Shown: positions 1-8,855, counted from the stretch's first letter. The stretch: DNA of 64,000 bases from Pseudovibrio exalbescens (GCF_028737195.1 NZ_JAQZAJ010000004.1:186001-250000), one strand, 5' to 3'. Notes: a model not told the origin generated them from the letters alone. Translations and numbers: made by a program.

Positions 1-1000
1 GCGGCAGCGACAGCGCGCTTTCTTTCAGGGGCAAGGAAACGGTCACTTCCGCCGCGTCGGACAGGTCAATCTTCGCCTGCTCGCAAAGGCCTGCCAGCGC
101 ATGGCCCTGCCGATGTGTCACCACGTCTATTATCCGGTCGACCCGAAGGGGTTCGGCAGCTTCGCGGCGCACTTCACGCAGTTCTCTGAGGATCTTTGGG
201 TCGTACATGCGGTTGATGGAGTGCCAGGTGGCGAGTTCAAAGTAGTACTTTGACGGCAGGGGCCGCTTGCCGTCACGGCTCAAGCTCTTGTAGCCCATAT
301 GAGGCATGACTTGCGCCATGGAAAGCAGCTGGTCGAAGTCTGTGCCGCCGATGTGAACGCCGGTATTTGCAAGAATATCATCCAGTCGATCGGCTGCTTT
401 TGCGCGTTCTGGTGAGACGCGGACCACGGAGAAGTCGGCAGTGCCGCCGCCGATATCAATCACAAGAACCACTTCTTCGCGGGTGGCTTGCTGCTCATAG
501 GCAAGCGCGGCGGCAATGGGCTCATATTGGAAGGCTACCGAGCTGAAACCCTGTGCCCGTGTCATTTCTTCCAGCGTGTTCTGAGCGGCCCGGTCGGCCT
601 CTGCATCATCATCGACGAAATGCACGGGACGGCCCATGACCACCTGTGAGACGTCACCGCCCGCAAAATGCGTGAGTTTTTCCTTCAAGTGTCCGAGAAA
701 AATGCCGATGATTTCCTTGAAGGGGACGGACTTTGCGAGAATGGGGGTCTTTTCTTCAATGAGGGCAGAGCCGAGCACGCTTTTCAACGAGCGCATGAGG
801 CGGCCTTCAAAGCCGTCCATATAGTCTGCTCGCGCCTGACGGCCAAACACGGTCTCTTGCTCTTCAAAATTGAAGAAGATCGCGGTGGGAATGTCGGTTG
901 CTTCGCCTTCCACGGGGACGAGCTTCGGTCCGTTGCCGGTGAAAACCCCGAGGGTGGAATTGGACGTGCCAAAATCAATGCCTGCGCAAGTAGGGGTCAT
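1..1000 (-). CDS. Hsp70 family protein, YegD-like (3' end outside window)
   Basis: About 333 N-terminal residues of an actin-fold Hsp70-type ATPase are visible; the C-terminus lies beyond the left edge. The start is ATG at 1000. The first phosphate-binding loop reads GIDFGTSNS close to the N-terminus, and a second nucleotide-binding loop (IDIGGGTADFS) follows the phosphate 1 region, as in DnaK and YegD. YegD-like proteins are chaperone-like cytosolic ATPases without a well-defined client. No DnaJ or GrpE gene is adjacent, so a role beside the main DnaK system is more likely than dnaK itself. The family is clear from the motifs; assignment to the YegD subgroup is inferred from the divergent sequence. 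Confidence 0.85.
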   Translation of the reverse strand, partial: MTPTCAGIDFGTSNSTLGVFTGNGPKLVPVEGEATDIPTAIFFNFEEQETVFGRQARADYMDGFEGRLMRSLKSVLGSALIEEKTPILAKSVPFKEIIGIFLGHLKEKLTHFAGGDVSQVVMGRPVHFVDDDAEADRAAQNTLEEMTRAQGFSSVAFQYEPIAAALAYEQQATREEVVLVIDIGGGTADFSVVRVSPERAKAADRLDDILANTGVHIGGTDFDQLLSMAQVMPHMGYKSLSRDGKRPLPSKYYFELATWHSINRMYDPKILRELREVRREAAEPLRVDRIIDVVTHRQGHALAGLCEQAKIDLSDAAEVTVSLPLKESALSLP

Positions 1001-1128
1001 GCTCGCCTCGCCTGAATGGTCTCTCGGTAAGAAGGGGGAGAGCGTGCCTACACGATGGGAGGAGAAACGTCCAGTGCTCACGTGACTTTTCGCAGCAGGG
1101 AAGAGCTGCTTTCCCTAACTGCGGGGAC

Positions 1129-1158
1129 AAGTGAGGCGAACACGCCTCACTTAGTTTT
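1129..1158 (+). terminator. Perfect 10-bp hairpin with T-run
   Basis: The arms AAGTGAGGCG and CGCCTCACTT flank a 4-base loop and are followed on the plus strand by TTAGTTTTT. Both neighbouring genes run on the minus strand, where no T-run follows, so the hairpin may instead be a processing or stalling element between the muramidase and Hsp70 genes. Confidence 0.5.
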
Positions 1159-1165
1159 TGGGGCC

Positions 1166-1207
1166 AAAGCACAAAGCACAAGGCACAAGGCGCAGGGGCG
1201 CAGGGGG
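1166..1207. repeat. Degenerate short tandem repeat
   Basis: Imperfect copies of an 8-10 base unit (AAAGCACA, AAGGCACA, AGGCGCAG, GGGCGCAG) lie head to tail just past the stop codon of the muramidase gene. This looks like replication slippage with no evident function. Confidence 0.45.
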
Positions 1208-1219
1208 GCAGAGCGCAGG

Positions 1220-2437
1220 TCAGTCAATCACCATGCCAAGGGAGGCGCTGCGAACAGCCTCTGTCCGGTTTGTCCAGCCGCGGCCAAAGCTGCTGAAATG
1301 CGACAACCCGCGGTAGTAGGCAAGCCGGGCGTCCGCATAGGCGTTGATCAAGCGACGGGTCGCTAACTCGGTAGTTGCGGCAAGGGTGCGGGGGCCAATC
1401 ACACCGTCTTCCGCGGCCCCCACCAAGCGTTGCAGCAGTCTGGCCGCCCGGCCCGGTCCGGCATTGACGCCAAAATCAAACAGCATCAGATCAAGGCCAG
1501 CAGGAAGCTGATCACATGAAAGGGCCTGCCAGTAGCGCGCCCGGTAAATCTGCTTGGCTTCCGTGCGAGACAGAGCCTTCACATCCTCGGCGGACAAGGC
1601 GAGATCGCCGCGCCAGTCGCGCAGAGTGGCAAGCGTGATGCCGAAGTTGGTCGCGCCGCCCGGATCTTGCGGGTGGTCCACGTACCCACCCTCATGAGAT
1701 AGGACAATCTCGACGCACGCGTCAAAACGCTCTTGTGTTGCGGGGGGTGTGAAAGAGGCGGGCTGGGGCGAAAGCTGCTGGGGCGAAAGCTGCTGGGGTG
1801 AATGCTGCAGGGGTGTGAGCTGCTGTGAGGGGGAAGAAAACGGTTGGCGCACCGGGGTGGCAAGGGCAGCGTCTTTTGCGCGGGACCCCTGCGAGGAGCC
1901 CAGCCAAAAACTGATGACGGTGGCAAAGCCCGCTGTCAGAGCGCCAATGGCAATGTTGAGCAACTGAAACGCTTCTCGGTTGCTGGCCTCAACCGGCGCT
2001 TGCCACAACACCAGCAAGCCAGCCAAAATGCCGAAGAAGCCGAGAGTGACAACCATGGAGACCGCCACAGGCCCCCAAGCAAACGGATTTGCACTGCTTG
2101 CCAGTGTCGAAAACGCGGAACGCGCTTCGCGCTGGTCTGCCAAATGCCGGTCGAGCCGCGCCATCGCATCCTGACGCGCATTTTCCGCCTGCTTGACTGA
2201 GGCATTGAGGCGTTTGGCCTGAAGATCGGCATTCAATTTGGCAAGGGCGAGGGTGAGTTGCACCTCCAGTTCCCTGTCGTGCTCCAGGGCCGCGCGGATC
2301 TTTTCCGGATCCGTTGCTCCCGTAACGCTTTTGATCACGCGGCTGATGCGGCGGGTGGAAACGCTCTCCTCATCCGGCTCAAGGGCGGATACCAGATCGG
2401 GCAGAAGGGAAAGGGCGATGGATAAGAACGGGTTCAT
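1220..2437 (-). CDS. Holin-like membrane domain fused to GH108-type N-acetylmuramidase
   Basis: A 405-residue protein if translation starts at the ATG at 2437, which has an AGGA upstream; an in-frame ATG at 2455 lacks one. The N-terminal half carries a charged helical stretch and two hydrophobic segments (about residues 120-145 and 160-180), as in the three-TM holins linked to gene-transfer-agent release. A Pro/Gln/Ser-rich linker with repeated PQQLS units follows. The C-terminal domain has the EGGY motif (near residue 250) that holds the catalytic Glu of glycoside hydrolase 108 muramidases, then DPGGATNFGIT and a peptidoglycan-binding-like tail (DGVIGPRT). Expected role: peptidoglycan cleavage at the inner membrane. 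No phage or GTA structural genes are adjacent, so it is either an orphan lysis module or a domesticated cell-wall enzyme. Confidence 0.85.
   Translation of the reverse strand: MNPFLSIALSLLPDLVSALEPDEESVSTRRISRVIKSVTGATDPEKIRAALEHDRELEVQLTLALAKLNADLQAKRLNASVKQAENARQDAMARLDRHLADQREARSAFSTLASSANPFAWGPVAVSMVVTLGFFGILAGLLVLWQAPVEASNREAFQLLNIAIGALTAGFATVISFWLGSSQGSRAKDAALATPVRQPFSSPSQQLTPLQHSPQQLSPQQLSPQPASFTPPATQERFDACVEIVLSHEGGYVDHPQDPGGATNFGITLATLRDWRGDLALSAEDVKALSRTEAKQIYRARYWQALSCDQLPAGLDLMLFDFGVNAGPGRAARLLQRLVGAAEDGVIGPRTLAATTELATRRLINAYADARLAYYRGLSHFSSFGRGWTNRTEAVRSASLGMVID
1765..1795. repeat. 15-bp tandem repeat within muramidase linker
   Basis: The unit GGGCGAAAGCTGCTG occurs twice head to tail, followed by a diverged third copy. 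In frame it encodes the PQQLS repeats of the linker between membrane and muramidase domains, so copy-number change would lengthen or shorten the linker without a frameshift. Confidence 0.7.
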
Positions 2438-2513
2438 GGCGCGGTCATTCCTCATGAAAGCAAGAGGACTTCAGTCTAAGTGCCGCTGCCAAGGCGGGGG
2501 ATAAGTGCCGCGC

Positions 2514-3164
2514 CTAGCGACGAACCCAGCACAAGATCGTGTCTTGCATCACCCGCAGGCGCTCATCCAGCTCTTCATTGCTCATCAGGTCGCGTTGGTA
2601 CACGGTCGAGAGTGTGTGCTGGTTGATGAGGTAAAAAAAACCGAGGGCGGCAATGGAGATGTTGAGCTGTATGGGGTCAATATCATCGCGCAGTGAGCCA
2701 TCTTCTCGCCCGCGCTGCAGGATTTCTTTCATGCGCACCAGATGGGTCTGGTTGATTTGCCTAGTGTCGGCAGAGGCTTTGACATGGCGGCCCTGCAACT
2801 GGTTTTCCGCGTTGAGCAGCCGTATGAACTCCGGATTCTTGAGGTAGTAGGTCCATGAAAAGGTAACGAGAGCCTTGATCGCCTCCAGAGGGGACAAGTG
2901 GTCTAGTTCCAAGGCAGCTTCCTGCTGGCGAATGTCGCGATAAGCCTCGTCGAGAACCACTGAGAACAAAGCATCCTTGTTGCCGAAATAGTGGTAGAGC
3001 ATGTTCTTGTTCACGCCCGCACTCTCTGCAATCCGGTCCACGCGCGCGCCTTCAAATCCGGCGGAGGCAAATTCATCCCGCGCGGCCTCCAAAATCTTGC
3101 GGCGTGTCTCCTTTGCGTTGCGACGCTGCTTCATGGGGTTAGGCCTGTCGGTTTCTGTCATCAT
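2514..3164 (-). CDS. TetR family transcriptional regulator
   Basis: About 216 residues. The N-terminal helix-turn-helix (AGVNKNMLYHYFGNKDALF) is typical of TetR/AcrR repressors; the all-helical C-terminal ligand domain fills the rest. The start is uncertain: ATGs lie at 3188, 3164, 3161 and 3134, none with a strong ribosome binding site. The gene is divergent from the SDR/isomerase/hydratase/CoA-transferase operon at 3425-7440, and a short inverted repeat sits just in front of that operon, so it probably represses the operon and responds to a substrate or CoA intermediate. The ligand is unknown. Confidence 0.92.
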   Translation of the reverse strand: MMTETDRPNPMKQRRNAKETRRKILEAARDEFASAGFEGARVDRIAESAGVNKNMLYHYFGNKDALFSVVLDEAYRDIRQQEAALELDHLSPLEAIKALVTFSWTYYLKNPEFIRLLNAENQLQGRHVKASADTRQINQTHLVRMKEILQRGREDGSLRDDIDPIQLNISIAALGFFYLINQHTLSTVYQRDLMSNEELDERLRVMQDTILCWVRR

Positions 3165-3376
3165 GTCTTTCTGAAGGGATGGACACACGCCCTGTGTTGC
3201 TGCCCATCATCCCTGTTGCTGCCACGGCTTCCGCTGTTTTTCTCGGGGCAACTTGAACAATGCAACAATAATTCATTCCGTTCACGTTACCTTGAGCCTA
3301 TTGATTCCAGTGATCTTTCCCAGTCACACAACGGTGCTGCGAGTGCGTTGTTGGTAAAATCACTGCTTGTACTAAC

Positions 3377-3390
3377 TAACTGGATAGTTA
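3377..3390. promoter_or_regulatory. Candidate TetR operator (inverted repeat)
   Basis: TAACT-GGAT-AGTTA forms a perfect 5-bp inverted repeat with a 4-base spacer in the intergenic region between the TetR gene and the divergent catabolic operon. It lies just upstream of a possible ATG at 3395. That ATG has no ribosome binding site, whereas the ATG at 3425 has GGAG upstream, which supports 3425 as the true start and leaves the repeat in the promoter/leader. Confidence 0.5.
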
Positions 3391-3424
3391 ATTAATGGCA
3401 ACAGACAACCGTGGAGTATCACAG

Positions 3425-4213
3425 ATGACTGTTTCCGAACGCCCCGTCGCCCTTATTACCGGTGCTGCCAGAGGCATTGGCAGAGGCTGTGCCGTGGCGC
3501 TGGCAAAGGCGGGCTTCAATGTTCTGCTTAACGACCGCGACGGCGCAGAGGATATCGCTTTGCTGCAAAGCGCGGCGCGGGACATCCAGGCTTTGGGGGG
3601 AGATGCCGAAATTTTTGCCTGTGATGTTGCGGATCTGGACCTTCATTGCGTGCTGTTTGCCGCCGCGCTCGACAAGTGGGGCCGTCTTGACGTTGTGATG
3701 AACAACGCTGGTGTCTCGGTGAAAAACCGAGGCGACATTCTGGATGTTGAGGTGGACAGCTACGACTACAACCTCTCCGTCAACACCCGTGCTGTGTTCT
3801 TTCTCACCCAGCGGGCGGCAAAGTACATGCTGGCACAGGGCCAGATTGGCGACCAGCACCGCGCCATCATCAACGTAACCTCCTGCAACGTAGTGGCTTT
3901 GGCATTGAACCGCGGTGAGTATTGTGTCTCCAAGGCGGCGTCCAGCATGACCACCAAGCTGTTCTCCCTGCGTTTGGCGGAAGAAGGAATTGGGGTCTAC
4001 GAAATCCAGCCGGGCATTATCGAGACGGAAATGACGCGCCCCTCCAAGGCGAAATACGACAAGCTGATAGCGGAAGGCCTTGTGCCCATGAAGCGCTGGG
4101 GCCAGCCAGAAGACATTGCCAAATACGTGGTGAGCATGGCCGAAGGCCAGATGCCCTACTCCATTGGACAGGCTGTCTTGGTTGATGGTGGCCTCACCAT
4201 CCCGAATTTCTGA
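3425..4213 (+). CDS. SDR family oxidoreductase (3-ketoacyl-ACP reductase-like)
   Basis: A 262-residue short-chain dehydrogenase/reductase. Visible family signatures are the nucleotide-binding glycine motif TGAARGIG near the N-terminus, the NNAG motif, and the catalytic Ser with the YCVSK (YxxxK) motif. It probably uses NAD(P)(H) to oxidise a hydroxyl or reduce a keto group. The start at 3425 is preferred over 3395 because it has GGAG at suitable spacing. It is the first gene of a four-gene operon with a TIM-barrel isomerase, an enoyl-CoA hydratase and a CoA-transferase; in that setting it may oxidise a sugar acid, polyol or hydroxyacyl intermediate. The substrate cannot be read from the sequence. 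Confidence 0.9.
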   Translation: MTVSERPVALITGAARGIGRGCAVALAKAGFNVLLNDRDGAEDIALLQSAARDIQALGGDAEIFACDVADLDLHCVLFAAALDKWGRLDVVMNNAGVSVKNRGDILDVEVDSYDYNLSVNTRAVFFLTQRAAKYMLAQGQIGDQHRAIINVTSCNVVALALNRGEYCVSKAASSMTTKLFSLRLAEEGIGVYEIQPGIIETEMTRPSKAKYDKLIAEGLVPMKRWGQPEDIAKYVVSMAEGQMPYSIGQAVLVDGGLTIPNF

Positions 4214-4237
4214 CGGCGGGGAGATTGTTGAGTTCCC

Positions 4238-5089
4238 ATGCGTGTTTTGGAAAAGAACAGCCCGCTCTTAAGCCTCAATACCGCTAGCTTGGGGCATCGC
4301 AGTCCGATTTCTGAAGTGATTGAGCGCGCCGCCCGTCATGGCTTCGGCAGCATCGTGCCGTGGCGCCGCGATCTTGAAGGCTGCGAGGTTCATGCGGTTG
4401 CCCGCCAGATCAATGACGCAGGGCTAAAGGTCAATGGGCTGTGCCGCTCCACCTACTTTCCGCAGGAAACAGAGCAAGCGCGCCGGGCGGCCCTTGAGGA
4501 CAACAAGCGGGCACTTGAGACCGCAGCGCTGCTGGGCGCGGACTGCTACATCCTTGTGGTGGGAAGCTTGCCTGCAGGCTCCAAGGATCTTGCGGGCGCG
4601 CGCCGTCAAGTAAAGGACGGTGTCGCCGAGCTGATGGAAACCGCCCGAGAGCTTCGTGTGCCTCTGGCGCTGGAGCCGCTGCACCCCATGACAGCCGGGG
4701 ACCGGTCTTGCCTCAACACGTTAGGGCAAGCGCTGGACTGGTGTGAGGCGCTCGACCCACACAACAGCGGGGGTCTCGGCGTTGCGGTGGACGTCTACCA
4801 CCTGTGGTGGGACGAGTATCTGGAGCGCGACATTGCCCGTGCCGGCAAGCAGAACCGCATTTTGGGCTTCCATGTGTCTGACTGGCTGGTGCCCACCACC
4901 GATCTGGTTCAGGACAGGGGCATGATGGGCGATGGCGTTGTGGACCTGCGCCAAATTCGGCGTTGGGTGGAGGCGGCAGGGTACGCAGGGCCTGTCGAGG
5001 TGGAAATATTCTCAAAAAACAATTGGTGGCTGCAGAATGAAGATGATGTGCTTTCAACCTGCATCGACCGCATGACCACCGTTTGCTGA
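4238..5089 (+). CDS. Sugar phosphate isomerase/epimerase-like TIM-barrel protein
   Basis: A 283-residue protein resembling the xylose-isomerase-like TIM-barrel superfamily (AP endonuclease 2 fold). Metal-ligand regions typical of that fold are visible: EPLHPM in the middle, VDVYHLWWDE, GFHVSDW, and a late VEVEIF. Members include sugar epimerases, inosose and dehydroshikimate dehydratases and hydroxypyruvate isomerases, so the specific reaction is open. It starts 24 bases after the SDR stop and sits 15 bases before the hydratase gene, so the genes are probably cotranscribed. Confidence 0.85.
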   Translation: MRVLEKNSPLLSLNTASLGHRSPISEVIERAARHGFGSIVPWRRDLEGCEVHAVARQINDAGLKVNGLCRSTYFPQETEQARRAALEDNKRALETAALLGADCYILVVGSLPAGSKDLAGARRQVKDGVAELMETARELRVPLALEPLHPMTAGDRSCLNTLGQALDWCEALDPHNSGGLGVAVDVYHLWWDEYLERDIARAGKQNRILGFHVSDWLVPTTDLVQDRGMMGDGVVDLRQIRRWVEAAGYAGPVEVEIFSKNNWWLQNEDDVLSTCIDRMTTVC

Positions 5090-5104
5090 GCCAGTGGGGA
5101 TGAC

Positions 5105-5884
5105 ATGAAGTTAAGTGAGCAGACAAGATGGGTGCGCCATGAAGCCCATGGCGAGATCATCCTCAACCGCCCGGAAAAGGGCAACGCCCTGACCTATGCC
5201 ATGCTGGAAGACCTTGGCAAGATCTGCGAGGAAGCGCGGGGGGACCGAGACCTTCGGGCCATTGTCCTGCGCGGGGAAGGCGACCGGTTCTTTTGCACCG
5301 GCGGAGACATCGAGGCATGGGGCAGCCTGACGCCGCACGATATGGGGCGTGACTGGATACTGTTTGGCATTGAGGCGTTTGAGCGCTTGCGCAAGTTGCC
5401 TCAGCCGATCATTGCGGCCATCAACGGCCATTGCCTTGGCGGCGGGCTGGAGCTGGCCATGGCTGCAGACCTGCGCCTGTGTACGGCACGCGCCAAGTTC
5501 GGCACGCCGGAAGTCACGCTTGGCATGATCCCCGGCTGGATGGGCGTGCGCCGTCTGGCGGAGATCGCCGGGGTTTCACGCGCGCGTCATCTCACCCTCT
5601 TGGGGGCGCCGATTTCTGCCCAAACAGCTGAGAGCTGGGGGCTGGTCACGGCTGTCTGTGAAGATCAGGAGGCCTTGCAAACCAAAACTGCGGAGTGGTT
5701 GGCGCAGCTTTCCGGCAACGGCCCTTCGGCCATGGCTCTGGTGAAGGGGCTTCTCGACACCATGCACGAGGATATGGCGCAGCACCACGCCAGCGCGGTG
5801 GCGCAGGCCGCCGGAACGGAAGATTGCAGGGAAGGCGTTCAAGCTTTCCTTGAAAAGCGCAGACCCACCTATACCAACCGCTAG
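5105..5884 (+). CDS. Enoyl-CoA hydratase/isomerase family protein
   Basis: A 259-residue crotonase-fold protein. The oxyanion-hole segments typical of the family are visible (FCTGGDIEAWG early and HCLGGGLELAMAADLR in the middle), with the GTPEVTLGMIPG segment after them. It should act on a CoA thioester by hydration, isomerisation or related enolate chemistry. Third gene of the TetR-linked operon; the next gene is a CoA-transferase that could activate the acid substrate. Which crotonase reaction it performs is not decidable from sequence alone. Confidence 0.92.
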   Translation: MKLSEQTRWVRHEAHGEIILNRPEKGNALTYAMLEDLGKICEEARGDRDLRAIVLRGEGDRFFCTGGDIEAWGSLTPHDMGRDWILFGIEAFERLRKLPQPIIAAINGHCLGGGLELAMAADLRLCTARAKFGTPEVTLGMIPGWMGVRRLAEIAGVSRARHLTLLGAPISAQTAESWGLVTAVCEDQEALQTKTAEWLAQLSGNGPSAMALVKGLLDTMHEDMAQHHASAVAQAAGTEDCREGVQAFLEKRRPTYTNR

Positions 5885-5910
5885 AGCGAACCACCAACTG
5901 GACTGAACCC

Positions 5911-7440
5911 ATGGCAAAAGCAGAGTTTTTGAGCGCCCAAGACGCGGCCGCCCTGATCAAGGATGGCGATACCATTGCCATATCCGGCAATGGCGCAGGG
6001 ATGATCTCCGCTGAGGAGATTCTGGAGGCCATCGAAACGCGGTTTTTGGAGACCGGACATCCGAGGGATCTGACGCTTGTTCATTCTCTCGGGCTGGGTG
6101 ATCGCGATCGAATGGGCACCAACCGCTTTGCCCATGAGGGCATGGTGAAGCGGGTCATTGCCGCTCATTTCACCTGGTCGCCCAAGATGCAGCAGCTTGT
6201 GCGCGACGAAAAAGTGGAGGCCTATTGCTTCCCCGGCGGTGTAGTGCAGCATCTCCTGCGGGAAATCGGCGCGGGCCGTCCGGGCCTGTTCACCCATTCG
6301 GGCCTCGGCACTTTTGTTGACCCTCGTCAGCAGGGGGGCAAGTGCAATGCCCGTACCACCGAAGATCTGGTGGAGCTGATGGAGGTGGATGGCAAGGAGA
6401 TCCTCCGCTACAAGCCGTTCAAGGTGGATGTGGCCATTGTGCGCGGCACCTATGCCGACACCAAGGGCAACATCAGCCCGGAGGAAGAGAGCATCGACAT
6501 GGACATTCACTCCATGGCTCTTGCCGCCCACAACTCTGGTGGGCTTGTGCTGGCACAGGTGCGTCAGGTGGTGGCGCAAGGTGCCTTGCACGCCCGGCAC
6601 GTGCGCATTCCGGGCATCATGGTCAATGGTGTGGTTGCCGCACCCGAGCAACCTCAGTTTTATGGGCGCTCCTACGACCTTACCGTTTCTGGTGCCAAAC
6701 GGGCCTATCTTGGGGAGGCAACGGCAGATATTCCCGCCAAGCTGGAGCGCCGCATCATCGCCCGCCGCGCCGCACTTGAACTGAAGGAGAATGCTTCGCT
6801 CAACTTCGGGTTCGGTATTCCCGGTGGCATTTTTGGCGTTGTTGCAGAACAAGGTATTGGCGATAGGCTCTGGATGAGCCTTGAGCAGGGCATTCATAAT
6901 GGCCGCATGCTGGACGATGCCTTGTTCGGGGCTGCGAGCAACACCGACGCCATCATCCCTTCCATCGAGCAGTTCGACTACTACTCAGGCGGCGGAATTG
7001 ACGTGACCTTTTTGGGCATGGGCGAAGCGGACCGGCACGGCAACGTGAATGTGTCCCATCTGGGCGGCAATTTGATTGGTCCGGGTGGCTTTATCGAAAT
7101 TGCCCAAAACGCCAAGAAGGTGGTGTTCTGCGGCACGTTTGATGCGGCAGGGGCCAAGGTCGCTTTTGTAGGCGGCAAGCTCGCGGTGATCCAACCGGGA
7201 AAGGTGCGCAAGTTCACCCAAAAGGTGGCGGCGATTACCTTTTCTGGCGCCTTTGCCCGGCAGTCTGGGCAGGAAGTGCTTTACATAACCGAGCGCGCAG
7301 TGTTCCGCTTAAGCGATGAAGGGCTAGAGATCATCGAGCTGGCACCGGGCATCGAGCCCGAGCGGGACATTTTTCCATTCATGGACTTCCGGCCCGGGCT
7401 TAATTTGCAGCGGACCATGCCCGAAGGGTGTTTTCTCTAA
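5911..7440 (+). CDS. Family I acyl-CoA:carboxylate CoA-transferase (YdiF/propionate CoA-transferase type)
   Basis: A 509-residue protein with two fused CoA-transferase domains (alpha- and beta-like), the length usual for YdiF and Pct. The catalytic Glu is expected in the SLEQG motif at about residue 325, after the glycine-rich NFGFGIPGG stretch. It moves CoA between a short acyl-CoA and a carboxylate, probably activating the pathway's organic acid. It starts 26 bases after the hydratase stop and is the last gene of the operon, closed by a strong hairpin at 7445-7469. Confidence 0.93.
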   Translation: MAKAEFLSAQDAAALIKDGDTIAISGNGAGMISAEEILEAIETRFLETGHPRDLTLVHSLGLGDRDRMGTNRFAHEGMVKRVIAAHFTWSPKMQQLVRDEKVEAYCFPGGVVQHLLREIGAGRPGLFTHSGLGTFVDPRQQGGKCNARTTEDLVELMEVDGKEILRYKPFKVDVAIVRGTYADTKGNISPEEESIDMDIHSMALAAHNSGGLVLAQVRQVVAQGALHARHVRIPGIMVNGVVAAPEQPQFYGRSYDLTVSGAKRAYLGEATADIPAKLERRIIARRAALELKENASLNFGFGIPGGIFGVVAEQGIGDRLWMSLEQGIHNGRMLDDALFGAASNTDAIIPSIEQFDYYSGGGIDVTFLGMGEADRHGNVNVSHLGGNLIGPGGFIEIAQNAKKVVFCGTFDAAGAKVAFVGGKLAVIQPGKVRKFTQKVAAITFSGAFARQSGQEVLYITERAVFRLSDEGLEIIELAPGIEPERDIFPFMDFRPGLNLQRTMPEGCFL

Positions 7441-7444
7441 AGAA

Positions 7445-7469
7445 AAAGGCGGGAGCTGGTCCCGCCTTT
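7445..7469. terminator. Convergent terminator between CoA-transferase and RidA genes
   Basis: A perfect 10-bp stem AAAGGCGGGA / TCCCGCCTTT with a 5-base loop lies between two converging genes. A-rich sequence precedes the stem and TTTGTT follows it, so it could stop transcription from either side. Confidence 0.8.
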
Positions 7470-7488
7470 GTTCAATCTCCGCAGTGCC

Positions 7489-7836
7489 TTAGCAGGCAGC
7501 TGTGATGATGATTTCCACTTTCAGCTCTGGGGAAGCGAGCTTGGCTTCGCCGCAAGCGCGGGCAGGGGCGTGGCCTTCTGGTACCCAAGCATCCCAAACG
7601 TTGTTCATGGCAGCGAAGTCGGCCATGTCGGAAAGCCAGACAATTGCCTGGAGAATACGTGTGCGATCGGAACCGGCTTGCTCCAAAAGCGCGTCAATGC
7701 GGCGCAAGCACTCCTTGGTCTGCTCTTCAACGCTGTCGCCGCGGTTTCCCACCTGTCCGCAGAGATAAACCGTGCCACTGTGCTTCACGATCTTGCTCAT
7801 GCGCTGTTTGATTTCCATGCGCTCGATTTCGGCCAT
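7489..7836 (-). CDS. RidA/YjgF/YER057c family protein
   Basis: A 115-residue protein of the Rid superfamily. The Arg-containing [11 protein letters not shown] segment near the C-terminus corresponds to the region that binds imine/enamine substrates in RidA. The sequence resembles YoaB-type Rid proteins more than the canonical RidA consensus. Likely role: hydrolysis of reactive enamines or imines such as 2-aminoacrylate. It is a single gene, converging with the CoA-transferase operon. Confidence 0.9.
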   Translation of the reverse strand: MAEIERMEIKQRMSKIVKHSGTVYLCGQVGNRGDSVEEQTKECLRRIDALLEQAGSDRTRILQAIVWLSDMADFAAMNNVWDAWVPEGHAPARACGEAKLASPELKVEIIITAAC

Positions 7837-7984
7837 TTTTCGCTCCGGTGTTTAGAGGTCTTTTCTGAGACGCGACCCTATAGGCGCTGCGATGCCATGC
7901 CAAAGGGCATTCCGCCACAGCTCATGATCCCCACACAGATAAATCGCCGCAGGTTAGCGATCGATCCGATTGTGGGTGAAGGGA

Positions 7985-8743
7985 TCAAACATCGGCGCCC
8001 AGACGGCGGCGCAACCTGTTTACTCGCTTCATAACCGAGCGTTTCATACGTTGCGGAAAGGTTTTCGCCCTGATGGGTTGAGCTGGATCATCTACATGCT
8101 GTCCATCACCAATATGATGGCATGCACCTGGGTCCAGAAAAGCAACCATGAGGCCATCACGTTTCATTGCGATGCTAATTCTTTCTTCCGTTACGTGTTT
8201 GGCATAGGGCCCGTACCTCTTCCAGAGGCTCAAGCGGGTCAGGCCAGGATTGAACGAAAAACTCAGCCATTCCGGGTGGATATCCAAAGGCATCAACGCA
8301 TAGCGAACCCCGTCTACTTCCTTGCGAATGCAGTTTTTCTGAAAACGCTCCTGCAGATCTGATAGCTTTCGAACACTTACGACACTTACGTTCGGCTCTG
8401 CTTCTAGCACTTTCATACAGGAAGGGATCGTGTTTTCGCCGTCGAACAACCAATCATCTTCACCGTGATAGATGAAGTCGGTCTCCACCATATCATATAG
8501 CTTGTCGATGGATTTCATTTGGCCCAACTGGGGGTGATTCAGGATCACTTCTACATCTGGATGAGTTTCTTCGAGCCAGTTTTTTACTTGGGTGCTATTG
8601 GCATCATCAATCACCAACATTCGTTTGAAGCTATCCCTATGGGAAGGCAGAAAGCTATTCAGTGTTCTTTGCAAAAGCTCCGTCCGCCCGCAACTTGTAA
8701 TGCAAAGAGTTACGTCAGCGTCATTGCTGTTGATTTCCGTCAT
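7985..8743 (-). CDS. GT2-like glycosyltransferase
   Basis: About 252 residues from the ATG at 8743, which has AAAAGG at good spacing; an ATG at 8761 is also in frame. The opening VTLCITSCGRTELLQRTLNS, MLVIDD and the acidic HGEDDW segment fit the nucleotide-sugar binding GT-A fold of family 2 transferases. The C-terminus is very basic (RMKRSVMKRVNRLRRR), suggesting peripheral membrane attachment. It is divergent from the next glycosyltransferase and belongs to an AT-richer island of surface-glycan genes. Donor and acceptor are unknown. Confidence 0.8.
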   Translation of the reverse strand: MTEINSNDADVTLCITSCGRTELLQRTLNSFLPSHRDSFKRMLVIDDANSTQVKNWLEETHPDVEVILNHPQLGQMKSIDKLYDMVETDFIYHGEDDWLFDGENTIPSCMKVLEAEPNVSVVSVRKLSDLQERFQKNCIRKEVDGVRYALMPLDIHPEWLSFSFNPGLTRLSLWKRYGPYAKHVTEERISIAMKRDGLMVAFLDPGACHHIGDGQHVDDPAQPIRAKTFPQRMKRSVMKRVNRLRRRLGADV

Positions 8744-8855
8744 AATCCGTGCCTTTTCCATAAAAAAGCTTCTCAGTCCTGGGAGGCTCTTGATCTGGTC
8801 AAATTTTGCCGCGATATGTACCCGCTAATGATCTCTAGAAAAAGAGCTTAGTGCC

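Noticed and set aside
1166-1207. CRISPR-like repeat
   Set aside because: Units are 8-10 bases, contiguous and degenerate, without spacers. No CRISPR array was seen anywhere in the window.
1220-2437. Prophage or gene transfer agent remnant
   Set aside because: Only the holin-muramidase fusion is present; no capsid, tail, terminase or integrase gene flanks it.
5881-6897. A 338-codon minus-strand frame opposite the CoA-transferase gene
   Set aside because: The CoA-transferase reading has clear family motifs; the antisense frame is His- and Gln-rich shadow sequence.
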